64,000 nt of DNA from Alphaproteobacteria bacterium (GTDB taxonomy: Bacteria; Pseudomonadota; Alphaproteobacteria; JAQWUY01), in contig JAQWUY010000031.1 in the NCBI GenBank assembly GCA_029250225.1, positions 151,705-215,704 of the forward strand, written 5' to 3'. The translations under genes and the position numbers were made by a program. Under the pieces are notes generated by a model. It was not told where the DNA came from and did no database searches. It worked only from the letters and a program-made list of their open reading frames with translations. Shown one piece after another: positions 51,385-61,865 of this stretch (its first letter is position 1; every line of letters begins with the position of its first letter).

Positions 51385-51867
51385 ATGACAAAACAACCTC
51401 GCATCGGAAATGGTTATGATGTTCATTCGTTCTGTGATGGTAATGAAATAGTTTTGTGTGGAATTAAAATACCATTTAACAAAGGATTCAAGGCTCATTC
51501 TGATGGTGATGTAGCAATGCATTCCTTAACTGATGCTATTTATGGTGCTATTGCTTGCGGTGATATCGGCAGACACTTTCCAGATAATGATGAAAAATGG
51601 AAAAACACAAATAGTGAGATATTTTTAAATCACGCAAAACAAGAACTAGAAAAAATAGGTGGTTATATTGGAAATATTGATATTACAATAATTGCAGAAC
51701 AACCTAAAATTACTCCTTATAGTGAAGATATGATAAATAACATAGCTAGAATTTTAGATATAGAAAAAAATAAGGTTTCAATAAAAGCAACAACATCTGA
51801 AAAACTTGGCTTTATAGGGCGTGAACAAGGTATAGCAACACAATCAACAGTAATGGTATTTGTATAA
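51385..51867 (+). CDS. ispF: 2-C-methyl-D-erythritol 2,4-cyclodiphosphate synthase
   Basis: 160 residues from the ATG at 51385, matching the family start RIGNGYDVHSF; a longer frame from 51325 would overrun the promoter region. Metal ligands are in DVH and HSDGDV. It acts in the MEP isoprenoid pathway. Many alphaproteobacteria fuse ispD and ispF; here IspF stands alone and no ispD is in the window. Its stop overlaps the pgpA start by one base. Confidence 0.95.
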   Translation: MTKQPRIGNGYDVHSFCDGNEIVLCGIKIPFNKGFKAHSDGDVAMHSLTDAIYGAIACGDIGRHFPDNDEKWKNTNSEIFLNHAKQELEKIGGYIGNIDITIIAEQPKITPYSEDMINNIARILDIEKNKVSIKATTSEKLGFIGREQGIATQSTVMVFV

Positions 51868-52328
51868 TGAATATAATAGAAAAATTATCAAAATATATCG
51901 TATCACTAGGCAAGGTTGGATTTATGAAACCTGCTAGTGGAACTTGGGGAACACTTGCATCAATGCCCGTGGCATTTTTAATTGCATATATATATTCGCC
52001 GTTATCCCTAGTTATCGCATCATTTATAACATTAATAGTTGGTTGGTATTTTACAAATGTATATGAAAAGACAAACAACAAACACGATCCTAACGAAGTC
52101 GTTATTGACGAAATGGCAGGTTTATTTATTACATTAAGTTTTATACCTGTTAATGTTTGGTATTATATTGCTGGGTTTCTTATATTTCGTTTCTTTGATA
52201 TATTTAAACCATATCCCATTAATTTTATAGATAAACAAAAAACAGCATTCAGTGTTATGTTTGATGATATCATTGCCGGATTGTATGCCGGTGTTACACT
52301 ATGGATAATATTATGGATATTTCATTAA
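51867..52328 (+). CDS. pgpA: phosphatidylglycerophosphatase A
   Basis: 153 residues with four membrane segments and the family motifs PASGTWGTLASMP, DPNEVVIDEMAGLF and FDDIIAGLYAG. It removes phosphate from phosphatidylglycerophosphate to give phosphatidylglycerol. Coupled to ispF (TAATG) and overlapping cinA. Confidence 0.92.
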   Translation: MNIIEKLSKYIVSLGKVGFMKPASGTWGTLASMPVAFLIAYIYSPLSLVIASFITLIVGWYFTNVYEKTNNKHDPNEVVIDEMAGLFITLSFIPVNVWYYIAGFLIFRFFDIFKPYPINFIDKQKTAFSVMFDDIIAGLYAGVTLWIILWIFH

Positions 52329-52789
52329 TTAATTTATCTAAGGAAATAAAACAAACCTTAATCGAAAAAAAGCTATCCCTTGCCTGTGCAGAATCTTGTA
52401 CCGGTGGTATGCTAAGTTCATACATAACACAAGTATCTGGTTCATCTGAATATTTCCAAAAAGGATATATTACATATTCTAATGATGCAAAAATCAAAGA
52501 CTTAGGGGTAAATCCCGAAACTATTGAAAAATTCGGGGCTGTATCGGAACAAACAGCACTAGAAATGCTATCTGATTTAGATACAGATATAGCAATTGCA
52601 ATTACAGGGGTTGCGGGGCCTACTCATAGCGAAGAAAAACCAATAGGCTTAGTTTATATTGCAATTAAATATCTGAACAATTATGAATGTGTCAAAAATA
52701 ATTTTTCTGGTAAGCGCGATGAAATAAGATTTCAATCTGTTGAAAAAGCTATGAAAATGATTTTAAATTCTGTACACAATCTTGGTTAA
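52301..52789 (+). CDS. CinA C-terminal-type nicotinamide-nucleotide amidase
   Basis: 162 residues comprising only the CinA C-terminal domain (PncC type): AESCTGGMLSSYIT, GSSEYFQKGYITYSNDAK and GVAGPTHSEEKPIG. It deamidates NMN in pyridine nucleotide recycling. It overlaps the end of pgpA; an ATG at 52313 is an equally good start, and neither has a clear Shine-Dalgarno. It converges with the RatA/Coq10 gene 11 bases away. Confidence 0.9.
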   Translation: MDNIMDISLINLSKEIKQTLIEKKLSLACAESCTGGMLSSYITQVSGSSEYFQKGYITYSNDAKIKDLGVNPETIEKFGAVSEQTALEMLSDLDTDIAIAITGVAGPTHSEEKPIGLVYIAIKYLNNYECVKNNFSGKRDEIRFQSVEKAMKMILNSVHNLG

Positions 52790-52800
52790 TTTTATATAAA

Positions 52801-53232
52801 CTAACCGTATAAATCTTGTGCACGCTCTTCAAATGCTGAAATCATTTTTTTTATAACTGTTTCAAATATGGGGGATAATACAACATCTAGTATTTTACTT
52901 TTGAATTCAAATTCGATATTAAAATGTACTCTTGTTTTATCGCCTATATTTTCAAAAAACCATTGGTTTTCAAGATATTTAAATGGGCCGTGTTCGTATT
53001 GAACAAATATTTTCTTGTTCTTGTCATCAAAATTAACTCGACTAGTATATTTTTCAGTAATACCAGAAAAACCAACTACCATATCAGCCAATATTTCATT
53101 TCCTTGTGCTGAGGTAATACGCACTGCATTACACCAAGGTAGGAATTCAGGATATTTTTCAATATCTTTTACTAGATTGTAGATACTAGTAGCGGAAAAA
53201 TCCATTTCCTTAACATCATTATATTTATACAT
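52801..53232 (-). CDS. RatA/Coq10-like START-domain protein
   Basis: 143 residues forming one polyketide cyclase/START domain: YNLVKDIEKYPEFLPWC at the start and NQWFFENIGDKTRVHFNIEF later. In mitochondria the homologue Coq10 binds ubiquinone; in E. coli RatA was reported to affect 70S assembly. The role here is more likely coenzyme Q related, judging by alphaproteobacterial relatives. It follows lipA by 6 bases. Confidence 0.88.
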   Translation of the reverse strand: MYKYNDVKEMDFSATSIYNLVKDIEKYPEFLPWCNAVRITSAQGNEILADMVVGFSGITEKYTSRVNFDDKNKKIFVQYEHGPFKYLENQWFFENIGDKTRVHFNIEFEFKSKILDVVLSPIFETVIKKMISAFEERAQDLYG

Positions 53233-53238
53233 TATTCT

Positions 53239-54198
53239 CTATACTGTAAGTTTATTTAATTTAGCATTTCTCGCTTCGCGTAACATTTCAAAATCATCAC
53301 CCGCGTGATAAGATGAACGAGTAAGTGGAGTAGCAGAAACAAGTAAGAACCCTTTTGCACGCGCTTTCTTGGCAAGTTTTTCAAACTCTTCTGGTGTCAT
53401 AAATCTATCTACACCTGCGTGTTTAACTGTTGGTTGCAAGTATTGACCAGCTGTCAAGAAATCAACATCCGCCGCCCTTAAATCGTCCATTAATTGATGA
53501 ATTTCAATATCACTTTCACCTAGCCCAACCATAAGACCAGATTTTGTAAAAATACTTGGATCAAGTTCTTTTACCTTGGCTAATAATTGTAAAGAGGTAA
53601 AGTATCTAGCCCCTGGACGAATTGTTGGATACAATCTTGGAACTGTTTCAATATTATGATTAAACACATCTGGACGAGCTTTAACAACAATTTCCAATGC
53701 CGAATCTTTACCTTTAAAGTCAGGAGTTAATATTTCAATTGTTGTATCGGGATTGCGTTTACGACACGCACGAATAGTTTCTGCGTAGTGTTCAGCGCCA
53801 CCATCTTCTAAATCATCGCGGTCAACAGATGTAATTACAACATGTTTTAAACCTAATTTATGAATCGTTTCAGCAACATTATAAGGTTCAAATGGGCTTA
53901 GTTCACCAGGTCTACCAGTAGCAACATTACAAAAAGAACAAGCACGAGTACAAATTCCACCCATAATCATCATTGTTGCGTGTTGTTTTTCCCAACACTC
54001 ACCAATATTAGGGCAAGAAGCTTCCTCACAAACAGTTTTAAGACTGTAATTATCAACTACTTCTTTTGTTTTTTTATAACCATCAGATATAGGAGCCTTT
54101 ACACGAATCCAATCAGGCTTTCTTTGGATAGGATTATCCGGCCTGTTTCGTTTTTCAGGGTGGCGATACTTACTATCATTATTAACTTTATTAATCAT
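53239..54198 (-). CDS. lipA: lipoyl synthase
   Basis: 319 residues. The auxiliary cluster motif [12 protein letters not shown] and radical-SAM motif [10 protein letters not shown] are intact, with the conserved serine in the C-terminal TRSSYHAG. It inserts two sulfurs into octanoyl-lysine on E2 proteins. Its position after lpd puts cofactor assembly with its main target, the lipoyl domain of the pyruvate dehydrogenase fusion. No lipB was seen. Confidence 0.97.
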   Translation of the reverse strand: MINKVNNDSKYRHPEKRNRPDNPIQRKPDWIRVKAPISDGYKKTKEVVDNYSLKTVCEEASCPNIGECWEKQHATMMIMGGICTRACSFCNVATGRPGELSPFEPYNVAETIHKLGLKHVVITSVDRDDLEDGGAEHYAETIRACRKRNPDTTIEILTPDFKGKDSALEIVVKARPDVFNHNIETVPRLYPTIRPGARYFTSLQLLAKVKELDPSIFTKSGLMVGLGESDIEIHQLMDDLRAADVDFLTAGQYLQPTVKHAGVDRFMTPEEFEKLAKKARAKGFLLVSATPLTRSSYHAGDDFEMLREARNAKLNKLTV

Positions 54199-54213
54199 TA
54201 ATTGTTACCTAAA

Positions 54214-55611
54214 TTAAATATGTATAGCCCTATTATAAGCACTTAATACTGATTCGTGCAACATTTCACTTAGTGTTGGATGCGGAAACACCGTATGCAT
54301 TAATTCTTCTTCTGTTGTTTCAAGTGTTTTAGCAACGGAAAATGACGATATCATTTCCGTAACTTCGGCACCTATCATATGCGCTCCTAATAATTCACCT
54401 GTCTTGCTATCGAAAACTGTTTTTACTAAACCATTTACTTCACCTAGTGCAATTGCTTTACCATTTGCCATAAATGGAAACTTACCAACATTTACTTCAT
54501 AACCTGCATCTTTGGCTTGTTTTTCAGTGTAACCGACACTAGCAATTTGCGGGTGACAATATGTACAACCAGCGATATTTTGCTTGTTTAATGGGTGAAC
54601 ACCTTCTAATCCAGCTATTTTTTCAACACATATAACACCTTCGTGTTCGGCCTTATGTGCCAACCAAGGAGCGCCGGCAATATCACCAATTGCATAAATT
54701 CCATTTTCACCTGTTCTTGAAAATTCATCGGTAACAATTTGGTTTTTCTCAATTTTAATATCTGTGTTTTCTAGCCCCATATTTTCCACATTACCAACAA
54801 TGCCAACAGCTGTTATTAATTTATCAACTTTTAGTTTTTCGCCGTTATCAAGTTCTATATCCATATCAGATTTGTTTTTATTAACTGATTTAATACCCGT
54901 ACCGGTTATAAATTTCATACCTTGTGCTTCAAAATCAGATTGAGCCATTTTTGAAATTTCTTCGTCTTCTACCGGCAATATTCTATCTTGAACTTCAACT
55001 ACTGTAACCTTGGAACCTAATGCATTAAAGAAGCTAGCAAATTCAATACCTATTGCCCCTGAACCAAGAACTAATAATTTATCAGGAACTGTATCCGGCA
55101 CTAATGCTTCACGATAAGACCAAATAAACTTTTTATCTGGTTCTAACCCTTCTAGTATTCTAGCCCTTGCACCAGTTGCAATAATAATGTGTTTTGCATT
55201 AACTTGATGTGAAACTTTCCCATCATTTTCCACAGCTACAAATCTATTATTTTTTTCACCAGAAATTTTACCAAAACCATTAATAATTTGTATTTTATTT
55301 TTTTTCAATAAATGCCCAACACCCTTGTTTAACTGTGCTGAAACATCGCGCGATCTTTTTACAATCGCATCTAAGTCATAACTTGCATCACATTTTAAAC
55401 CGTATTGTTCAGCGTGTCCCATTTGACGGTATATTTCTGCACTTCTTAGTAAAGCTTTCGTTGGGATACAACCCCAATTTAAACAAATACCACCTAAATG
55501 ATTAGCTTCAATAACCGCAACTTTCATTCCAAGTTGAGATGCACGAATAGCACTAACATAACCACCGGGGCCTGCCCCTATAACAACTAAATCAAAATCT
55601 AACTTTTCCAT
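54214..55611 (-). CDS. lpd: dihydrolipoyl dehydrogenase (E3)
   Basis: 465 residues. FAD site GAGPGGYVSAIRASQLG, redox disulfide GGICLNWGCIPTK, NAD site GSGAIGIEFASFF, and the C-terminal His-Glu pair in HPHPTLSE. It reoxidises dihydrolipoamide and passes electrons to NAD+. It has no N-terminal lipoyl domain of its own. Placed after the pdhB-pdhC fusion with 52 bases between. Confidence 0.97.
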   Translation of the reverse strand: MEKLDFDLVVIGAGPGGYVSAIRASQLGMKVAVIEANHLGGICLNWGCIPTKALLRSAEIYRQMGHAEQYGLKCDASYDLDAIVKRSRDVSAQLNKGVGHLLKKNKIQIINGFGKISGEKNNRFVAVENDGKVSHQVNAKHIIIATGARARILEGLEPDKKFIWSYREALVPDTVPDKLLVLGSGAIGIEFASFFNALGSKVTVVEVQDRILPVEDEEISKMAQSDFEAQGMKFITGTGIKSVNKNKSDMDIELDNGEKLKVDKLITAVGIVGNVENMGLENTDIKIEKNQIVTDEFSRTGENGIYAIGDIAGAPWLAHKAEHEGVICVEKIAGLEGVHPLNKQNIAGCTYCHPQIASVGYTEKQAKDAGYEVNVGKFPFMANGKAIALGEVNGLVKTVFDSKTGELLGAHMIGAEVTEMISSFSVAKTLETTEEELMHTVFPHPTLSEMLHESVLSAYNRAIHI

Positions 55612-55663
55612 AACATTTTCCTATTTTATGATATAAAATACTTTTAACTTTACTTTAAAAATA

Positions 55664-57952
55664 TTAATTTATTAATGAATCAGGTTGCTCCAATGCATTT
55701 TTTAATGCTTTCAAGAAATCCCCAGCAACAGCACCATCAACAGCTCTGTGGTCAACAGACATTGTTAAATTCATAACAGTAGCCGATACAACCTTGCCAT
55801 CTTTTGAAATAGCTTTTTCAGAACCAGCACCAACAGCAATTATACAAGCCTGTGGTGGGTTGATAATAGCATTAAATTGCTTAACCCCATACATACCAAG
55901 ATTTGAAACCGAAACAGTTCCACCTTGATATTGTTCAGGCATTAAAGAACCCTTCTTAGCTTTATCTGCAAGTTCTTTCATTTCATTTGAAATCTCTATT
56001 AATGATTTACTTTGTGTGTTTCTTACAACTGGTGTAATAAGGCCACCATCAATAGCAACAGCAACAGCAACATCAACACTATTAAATTGTTTAACAATAT
56101 CACCAGCCCAAGAAACATTAGCCTCTGGCACCTGTGTTAAAGCAACAGCAACAGCTTTTAAAACCATATCATTAACTGATATTTTATATTTACCATCAGC
56201 TTTATCATTTAATTTCTTGCGCACAGAAAGTAATTCATCAATAACAACATCACTTGATACATAAAAATGCGGTACAGATTGCTTTGATTCAGATAATCTT
56301 TTTGCAATTACACCGCGCATAGTGCTTACTTTTACTTTCTCGTGTTCTGGTTGGAATGGATCATCTATTACATCAACAGGCTTAGCAACAACTGGAGCCT
56401 GAGAAGCCGAAGAAGCCTGAGAAGCCGTACCATTAGCAATAGCATTTTCCACATCAGATTTTATTACTCGTCCCTTTGCACCAGTTCCTGAAATATTAGA
56501 AAGTGATAAATTATTTTGCTTAGCAATTCGTCTTGCAAGTGGTGAAGAAAACACATTTGTATCAACATTAACTACACTATTGTTTGAATATATATTTTGT
56601 ACTGCCTCTACAATGTCATCAACCTGTGGCAAGGCAAGTTTTTCAAGATTTTCAGCATATGGCAATGGAACATCTTTTGCCGAAACACGAATAACAGGCG
56701 CATCTAAATATTCAAATGCTTGTTCCATTATACGAGCTGATATTTCAGAACCAACACCTGACTGAGACCAACCTTCCTCTACTACAACAAGGCGAGAAGT
56801 CTTCTTCACAGAGTTAATAATAGTATTAATATCAAGTGGACGAATCGTTCTTAAATCGATTACTTCGCCTGATATACCAAGTTCGGCTAGTTTTTCAGAT
56901 GCTTCTAGTGCTTTGCCAACACCGATAGAATATGAAACGATAGTTACATCTGAACCGATACGACGAGTTTTAGCAACACCGATTGGCACAGTCCAATCAT
57001 CAGTATCAGGCACATCAAATTCAACACCATACATTAATTCATTTTCTAAAAATACAACTGGGTTATTATCGCGGATTGCAGATTTTAACAAACCTTTTGC
57101 ATCTGATGCATCGTAAGGTGAAATTACTACTAATCCCGGTATATGACCATACCAAGCCGCATAACATTGTGAATGTTGCGCACCAACACGAGAAGCTGAA
57201 CCATTCGGCCCTCTAAATACCATAGGTGATGACATTTGCCCACCTGACATATATCTTGTTTTGGCCGCAGAGTTAATTATTTGATCAATAGCCTGCATTC
57301 CAAAATTCCAAGTCATAAATTCAACTATTGGACGAAGCCCTCTGAATGCAGCACCAACAGCAACCCCAGCGAAACCGTGTTCTGTAATTGGTGTATCTAT
57401 TACCCTTTTAGCACCAAATTCATCAAGTAATCCTTGTGAAACTTTGTAAGCACCCTGATATTCAGCAACTTCTTCGCCCATTAGAAATATATTTTCATCA
57501 GTTCGCATTTCTTCTGCCATTGCATCACGCAAGGCCTCGCGAACTGTTTGCTTTTTAAATGAACCGCTCCATTCTGGTTCAGGCTCTACTATCTCAACAA
57601 CCGGAGTTTCAACAGTTTTCGGTGCATTTGATGCCGGCTTTTCTTGTTTTTGTTCTTGTTTAGCCTCGGGTTTATCGAATGTTAATCCTTCCAAGGCGGA
57701 GGCATCTTCGTCCTCTTCTAATAAAACAGCAATAACAGAATTAACAGGTACATTTTGTGAACCGGCTTCAACCAAAATCTTGCCAACAGTCCCCTCATCA
57801 ACCGCATCAACTTCCATTGTCGCCTTATCTGTTTCTATTTCCGCAATAGTTTGACCAGATTCAACTGTATCACCTTCTTTTACCAACCAAGAAGCAAGAG
57901 TGCCTTCTTTCATAGTTGGACTTAGTGATGGCATTAATATATTAATAGTCAT
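55664..57952 (-). CDS. pdhBC: pyruvate dehydrogenase E1-beta / E2 fusion protein
   Basis: 762 residues from the ATG at 57952 (AGGGAG upstream; an in-frame start 11 codons earlier overlaps pdhA). Domains in order: lipoyl domain 1-80 with lipoyl-Lys43 in ETDKATMEV; Pro/Glu/Lys linker; full E1-beta 128-455 ([40 protein letters not shown]); peripheral subunit-binding domain about 468-505 ([12 protein letters not shown]); Ala/Ser linker; E2 acetyltransferase 535-762 with DHRAVDG at 734-740. Alphaproteobacteria normally have separate PdhB (with lipoyl) and PdhC. Here both are one chain with one lipoyl domain, and no separate pdhC follows. Confidence 0.95.
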   Translation of the reverse strand: MTINILMPSLSPTMKEGTLASWLVKEGDTVESGQTIAEIETDKATMEVDAVDEGTVGKILVEAGSQNVPVNSVIAVLLEEDEDASALEGLTFDKPEAKQEQKQEKPASNAPKTVETPVVEIVEPEPEWSGSFKKQTVREALRDAMAEEMRTDENIFLMGEEVAEYQGAYKVSQGLLDEFGAKRVIDTPITEHGFAGVAVGAAFRGLRPIVEFMTWNFGMQAIDQIINSAAKTRYMSGGQMSSPMVFRGPNGSASRVGAQHSQCYAAWYGHIPGLVVISPYDASDAKGLLKSAIRDNNPVVFLENELMYGVEFDVPDTDDWTVPIGVAKTRRIGSDVTIVSYSIGVGKALEASEKLAELGISGEVIDLRTIRPLDINTIINSVKKTSRLVVVEEGWSQSGVGSEISARIMEQAFEYLDAPVIRVSAKDVPLPYAENLEKLALPQVDDIVEAVQNIYSNNSVVNVDTNVFSSPLARRIAKQNNLSLSNISGTGAKGRVIKSDVENAIANGTASQASSASQAPVVAKPVDVIDDPFQPEHEKVKVSTMRGVIAKRLSESKQSVPHFYVSSDVVIDELLSVRKKLNDKADGKYKISVNDMVLKAVAVALTQVPEANVSWAGDIVKQFNSVDVAVAVAIDGGLITPVVRNTQSKSLIEISNEMKELADKAKKGSLMPEQYQGGTVSVSNLGMYGVKQFNAIINPPQACIIAVGAGSEKAISKDGKVVSATVMNLTMSVDHRAVDGAVAGDFLKALKNALEQPDSLIN

Positions 57953-57963
57953 TATTTTCTCCC

Positions 57964-58959
57964 TTATACCACTACATCTGTCCATAACTCTTCTGCTTCT
58001 GGAAGTGGGCTTTCCAGTGCAAAATCGGCAGACTTAGATACTATTTTTTTAATTTCTTTATCTATTGCTTTTAATGATTCTTCCGTCTCACCATTTGCAA
58101 ACAGTATTTCTTTCACATAATCAATAGGATCATACTTTTCTTTCATACTAGTAACTTCTTCTTTCGTGCGATACTTAGCAGGATCGGACATTGAATGACC
58201 ACGATATCTGTATGTTTGCATTTCCAAAATATATGGCCCTTTTGAAGCACGACAATGTGCAACGGCTTTTTCTGTTGCCTCTTTTACTTCTAAAACATTC
58301 ATACCATCAACGGCTACACCTACTATGCCGTAAGCTTTACCGCGATTATACAATTCTTCTGCACTAGCTGAATGACGCGCAGTTGAAGTCCCCATAGCAT
58401 ACTGATTATTTTCAATGATATAAATAACAGGTAATTTCCATAACGAAGCCATATTAAATGATTCATAAACTTGCCCTTGGTTCAAAGCACCATCACCTAA
58501 ATAAACCGTGGAAATATTATCATTACCCTTGTATTGGTCGGCAAAAGCAAGTCCAGTTCCAATCGGAACCTGAGCCCCTACTATGCCGTGTCCACCGTAA
58601 AAATTCTTTTCAGATGAGAACATATGCATAGAGCCACCTTTTCCTTTTGATAGACCACCGGTACGGCCTGTAAGTTCAGCCATAACACCATCAGGAGACA
58701 ACCCGCAAGCCAACATATGAGCGTGGTCACGGTAAGAAGTAATGATACTGTCTTTATCACTTATGGCATCTTGGACACCAACTACAACAGCTTCTTGTCC
58801 AATGTATAAATGGCAAAATCCACCGATTTCACCCATACCATACAATTGCCCTGCCTTTTCCTCGAAACGGCGAATTAACAACATATCACGGTAATATTGC
58901 AATATTTTGTCTTTATCAATGTTAGACTTTTTAGAAAAAGTTTTTTTAGCACTATTCAT
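57964..58959 (-). CDS. pdhA: pyruvate dehydrogenase E1 component, alpha subunit
   Basis: 331 residues. Thiamine diphosphate motif [15 protein letters not shown]...NNQ and the phospho-loop-like [15 protein letters not shown] are intact. It forms a heterotetramer with E1-beta, which in this organism is a domain of the next gene's product, 11 bases downstream. GGAG precedes the ATG. First gene of the pdh-lpd-lipA chain. Confidence 0.97.
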   Translation of the reverse strand: MNSAKKTFSKKSNIDKDKILQYYRDMLLIRRFEEKAGQLYGMGEIGGFCHLYIGQEAVVVGVQDAISDKDSIITSYRDHAHMLACGLSPDGVMAELTGRTGGLSKGKGGSMHMFSSEKNFYGGHGIVGAQVPIGTGLAFADQYKGNDNISTVYLGDGALNQGQVYESFNMASLWKLPVIYIIENNQYAMGTSTARHSASAEELYNRGKAYGIVGVAVDGMNVLEVKEATEKAVAHCRASKGPYILEMQTYRYRGHSMSDPAKYRTKEEVTSMKEKYDPIDYVKEILFANGETEESLKAIDKEIKKIVSKSADFALESPLPEAEELWTDVVV

Positions 58960-59279
58960 AATGTAATAACTCCAGTTTTTTTATTTTATGAAATATTATA
59001 CAATGTTAATAAAAAAATAAAAACAAAATTACATTTATCTAATGCATTGTTTTTTATGACTTTTATTAAAATTAACTTAATTATGGTTAATATTTATATT
59101 TTAACAATTTAGCGGTAAAAATAAACAGATAATTAATAATCAATTATACTTATAAAGTATTGAAAAGCTTATTTAAAAAATTCACATTCAAGTGTTATGT
59201 TATTGACTTGATAATAATTTATTGTTAATTTTAAGTTTAATATAGCTATAAAAATTTAAAGTTTAGGGAAAATAAGAAT
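58960..59279. other. 320-base divergent intergenic region between pdhA and ftsB
   Basis: Very AT-rich. On the minus strand TATAAT at 59000-58995 could be the pdhA -10, but no good -35 stands at the right distance. On the plus strand TTGACT near 59213 and an AT-rich -10 could serve ftsB. No RNA gene, convincing ORF or strong repeat was seen. Binding sites for a pyruvate-responsive regulator could be here, but none is recognisable. Confidence 0.5.
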
Positions 59280-59576
59280 ATGACATTTTTAGATAATTTA
59301 AGAAATATCTTCCAAATATTCTTAGCATTAGGCATAGTCATAATGCTATTTTTCCTTTTTTTCAGTTCTAGTGGAGTTATCAAAAAATCAAACTTAGAAA
59401 AGAAGTTATATAAAACTGAACAAAGACTAATTTCTTTACAAAATCACAAAATGAAAATAGACAAAGAATCAAAAATGCTATCAAGAGAAAATCTTGATCT
59501 TGATTTCTTGGAAGAACAAGCAAGAATACAGTTTAATTTAGTTGGAAAAAACGAATTTCAAATTAATCTTGATTAA
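59280..59576 (+). CDS. ftsB: septum formation initiator FtsB/DivIC family protein
   Basis: 98 residues: a short cytoplasmic start, one membrane helix (about 9-30), then a coiled coil rich in Lys/Glu/Leu (about 36-75) and a DLDFLEEQAR segment typical of the family. It bridges FtsL and FtsQ in the divisome. A ftsB-like gene next to pdhA is usual in alphaproteobacteria. Its stop codon interlocks with that of the parvulin gene. Confidence 0.85.
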   Translation: MTFLDNLRNIFQIFLALGIVIMLFFLFFSSSGVIKKSNLEKKLYKTEQRLISLQNHKMKIDKESKMLSRENLDLDFLEEQARIQFNLVGKNEFQINLD

Positions 59577-59920
59577 CTTTTAAAAGCTTCATCAAGTAAA
59601 TCATCATTATAACGCCAAGCTATATGATATCCATATTCACTTTCAAATATGTTAGACACTTCGCCTAGTTCCAAATTAAAAACAATATCTTCAAATTCTT
59701 GAACCATTTCACCTTTTTCAACTTGACCAAGTAATCCGCCTAATGAACCAGAAGGACAATCAGAAACCTGTGAAGCTACAATTTCAAAAGCAACATTATC
59801 ATTTTTAATTCTATCTAAACTTTCCTCAGCTTTTTCTAAGGCTTCTCTTCTGCTATTCTCAGAAACAATATCTTGTGCTTCAAGATGTCCGAAAAGAATG
59901 TGTGCTATTTGATACGACAT
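59573..59920 (-). CDS. small cytoplasmic parvulin-type peptidyl-prolyl isomerase
   Basis: 115 residues forming one rotamase domain: AHILFGHLEA at the start, SDCPSGSLGGLLGQVEKGEMVQEFE split around residues 53-75, and YGYHIAWRY near the end. It resembles PpiC of E. coli in size and plan and has no signal peptide, unlike the periplasmic SurA/PpiD proteins. Its ATG overlaps the aspS stop by one base, implying coupled translation. Confidence 0.88.
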   Translation of the reverse strand: MSYQIAHILFGHLEAQDIVSENSRREALEKAEESLDRIKNDNVAFEIVASQVSDCPSGSLGGLLGQVEKGEMVQEFEDIVFNLELGEVSNIFESEYGYHIAWRYNDDLLDEAFKS

Positions 59921-61704
59921 TATACTTCTACCTTAGTTGGCATTTTAACACGAATATGAACATCTTCCAGAGATTTATCAGATACATTATTAGGAGCTTG
60001 CATCATTAAATCTTGTGCATTTTGATTTAACGGGAATGCTGTAATTTGGCGAATATTAGGTTCATCAGCTAATAACATAACGATTCGATCAATCCCAGGA
60101 GCTGAACCACCGTGTGGAGGCGCACCGTATTTAAAGGCATTAATCATACCAGCGAATTTTTCATCAACAAAATCTTGACTATAACCTGCTATCTCAAAAG
60201 CTTTATACATAATTTCAGGCAAATGATTACGAATAGCACCAGAAGATAATTCAAAACCATTACAAACAATATCGTATTGATAAGCTAGTATATCAAGGGG
60301 ATCTTTATCTAAGAGAGCTTCCATTCCACCTTGTGGCATTGAAAATGGATTATGTGAAAAATCAACTTTCTTTTCTTCTTCGTTATATTCAAACATTGGG
60401 AAATCAACTATCCAACAGAAATTAAATTCATCATTTTTAATTAAATCTAGTTCCTGAGCAATTTTAGCTCTTGCTTGTCCTGCAAATGTAGCAACTTCAT
60501 TTTCAACTCCACAGGCAAAAAACACACTATCACCATCAGAAACACCTGCCATATCTTTAATTTGAGCAATTCTATCATCACTTAAATTTTTAGCAATAGG
60601 TCCAACACCCTGACCATCTTTGAATTGTATGTAACCTAATCCTGCTTGACCGATTGACCTAGCCCAATTATTTAACTTATCGAAAAATGAACGCGCCTTA
60701 TCTGCTGAATTAGGAGCAGGAATAGCTCTTACAACACAGCCCTTTTCTATCAAACCAGCAAATATTTTAAAATCAGAGCCTGCGAATGCATCACTTACAT
60801 CTGAAATAACAATTGGATTTCTTAGATCAGGTTTATCAGAACCATATTTCAACATAGCATCTTTATAAGCTATTCTTGGGAATGGGTATTGAGTAACTTT
60901 CTTACCATTACCAAATTCTTGGAAAACACCGTGTAAAACAGGTTCTAGGACGGCAAACACATCTTCTTGTGTGGTAAAACTCATTTCAAAATCAAGTTGA
61001 TAAAATTCGCCTGGTGAACGATCTGCTCTTGCATCTTCGTCTCTAAAACAAGGGGCTATCTGGAAGTATTTATCGAATCCGGAAACCATTAGCAATTGTT
61101 TAAATTGTTGTGGTGCTTGTGGTAAAGCATAAAACTTGCCTGGGTGCAGTCTTGATGGAACAAGAAAATCCCTAGCTCCTTCTGGTGATGAAGCTGTTAG
61201 AATAGGTGTTTGAAATTCTGTAAACCCTTGTTCAATCATTCGATTTCTAAGCGAAGCTATTACATTTGAACGCAATAATATGTTTTTGTGCATTTGTTCC
61301 ATTCGCAAATCAAGAAAACGATATTTTAATCGCATATCTTCTGGATATCCAGTATCTTGGTTAACTGGGAAAGGTAATGTTTGTGCCACCGATTGAACTT
61401 CAATTTCTTGAATTTGCACTTCGATTTCACCGGTTGGTAGATTATTATTAATTGTTTCATCACTGCGTGTTAAAACTTTACCAACTATTGTTATAACTGT
61501 TTCGTTACTAAGATTATCCACGGTTGCAAATAAAGAATGTGAGTTATCTATTACACATTGTGTTAACCCGTAGTTATCTCTTAAATCTAGGAATAATAAA
61601 CCACCGTGATCTCGCACACGATTTACCCAACCGGATAGCTTAACCGTTTCACCTGTGTTATTTTTATTTAATTCATTACAATTATGAGTGCGATATTGAT
61701 GCAT
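59920..61704 (-). CDS. aspS: aspartyl-tRNA synthetase
   Basis: 594 residues, the long bacterial type: N-terminal OB-fold anticodon domain (about 1-105, with [19 protein letters not shown]), class II core with [19 protein letters not shown], the GAD insertion (about 290-420) and motif 3 [18 protein letters not shown]. It may charge tRNA-Asn as well, as in bacteria lacking AsnRS, but this cannot be judged from the window. Divergent from rnd. Confidence 0.98.
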   Translation of the reverse strand: MHQYRTHNCNELNKNNTGETVKLSGWVNRVRDHGGLLFLDLRDNYGLTQCVIDNSHSLFATVDNLSNETVITIVGKVLTRSDETINNNLPTGEIEVQIQEIEVQSVAQTLPFPVNQDTGYPEDMRLKYRFLDLRMEQMHKNILLRSNVIASLRNRMIEQGFTEFQTPILTASSPEGARDFLVPSRLHPGKFYALPQAPQQFKQLLMVSGFDKYFQIAPCFRDEDARADRSPGEFYQLDFEMSFTTQEDVFAVLEPVLHGVFQEFGNGKKVTQYPFPRIAYKDAMLKYGSDKPDLRNPIVISDVSDAFAGSDFKIFAGLIEKGCVVRAIPAPNSADKARSFFDKLNNWARSIGQAGLGYIQFKDGQGVGPIAKNLSDDRIAQIKDMAGVSDGDSVFFACGVENEVATFAGQARAKIAQELDLIKNDEFNFCWIVDFPMFEYNEEEKKVDFSHNPFSMPQGGMEALLDKDPLDILAYQYDIVCNGFELSSGAIRNHLPEIMYKAFEIAGYSQDFVDEKFAGMINAFKYGAPPHGGSAPGIDRIVMLLADEPNIRQITAFPLNQNAQDLMMQAPNNVSDKSLEDVHIRVKMPTKVEV

Positions 61705-61865
61705 TTTTTTTAATTTTCCTAAATTTATTATTTAAATAATTGCTATCACTTTATAGATTTTAGTTAATTTGTCAAGAAATCTTGTAATTTTATGTTTATT
61801 TTTATAGCGTTTTAGTTCATATTTAAAAAAATAATAGAAAACAAAAAATAACAGGAATAAAAATT

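Noticed and set aside
61741-61790. TTGACA upstream of aspS on the minus strand
   Set aside because: The nearest TATAAA is only 14 bases away, and no -10 stands at 16-18 bases; too weak to call a promoter.
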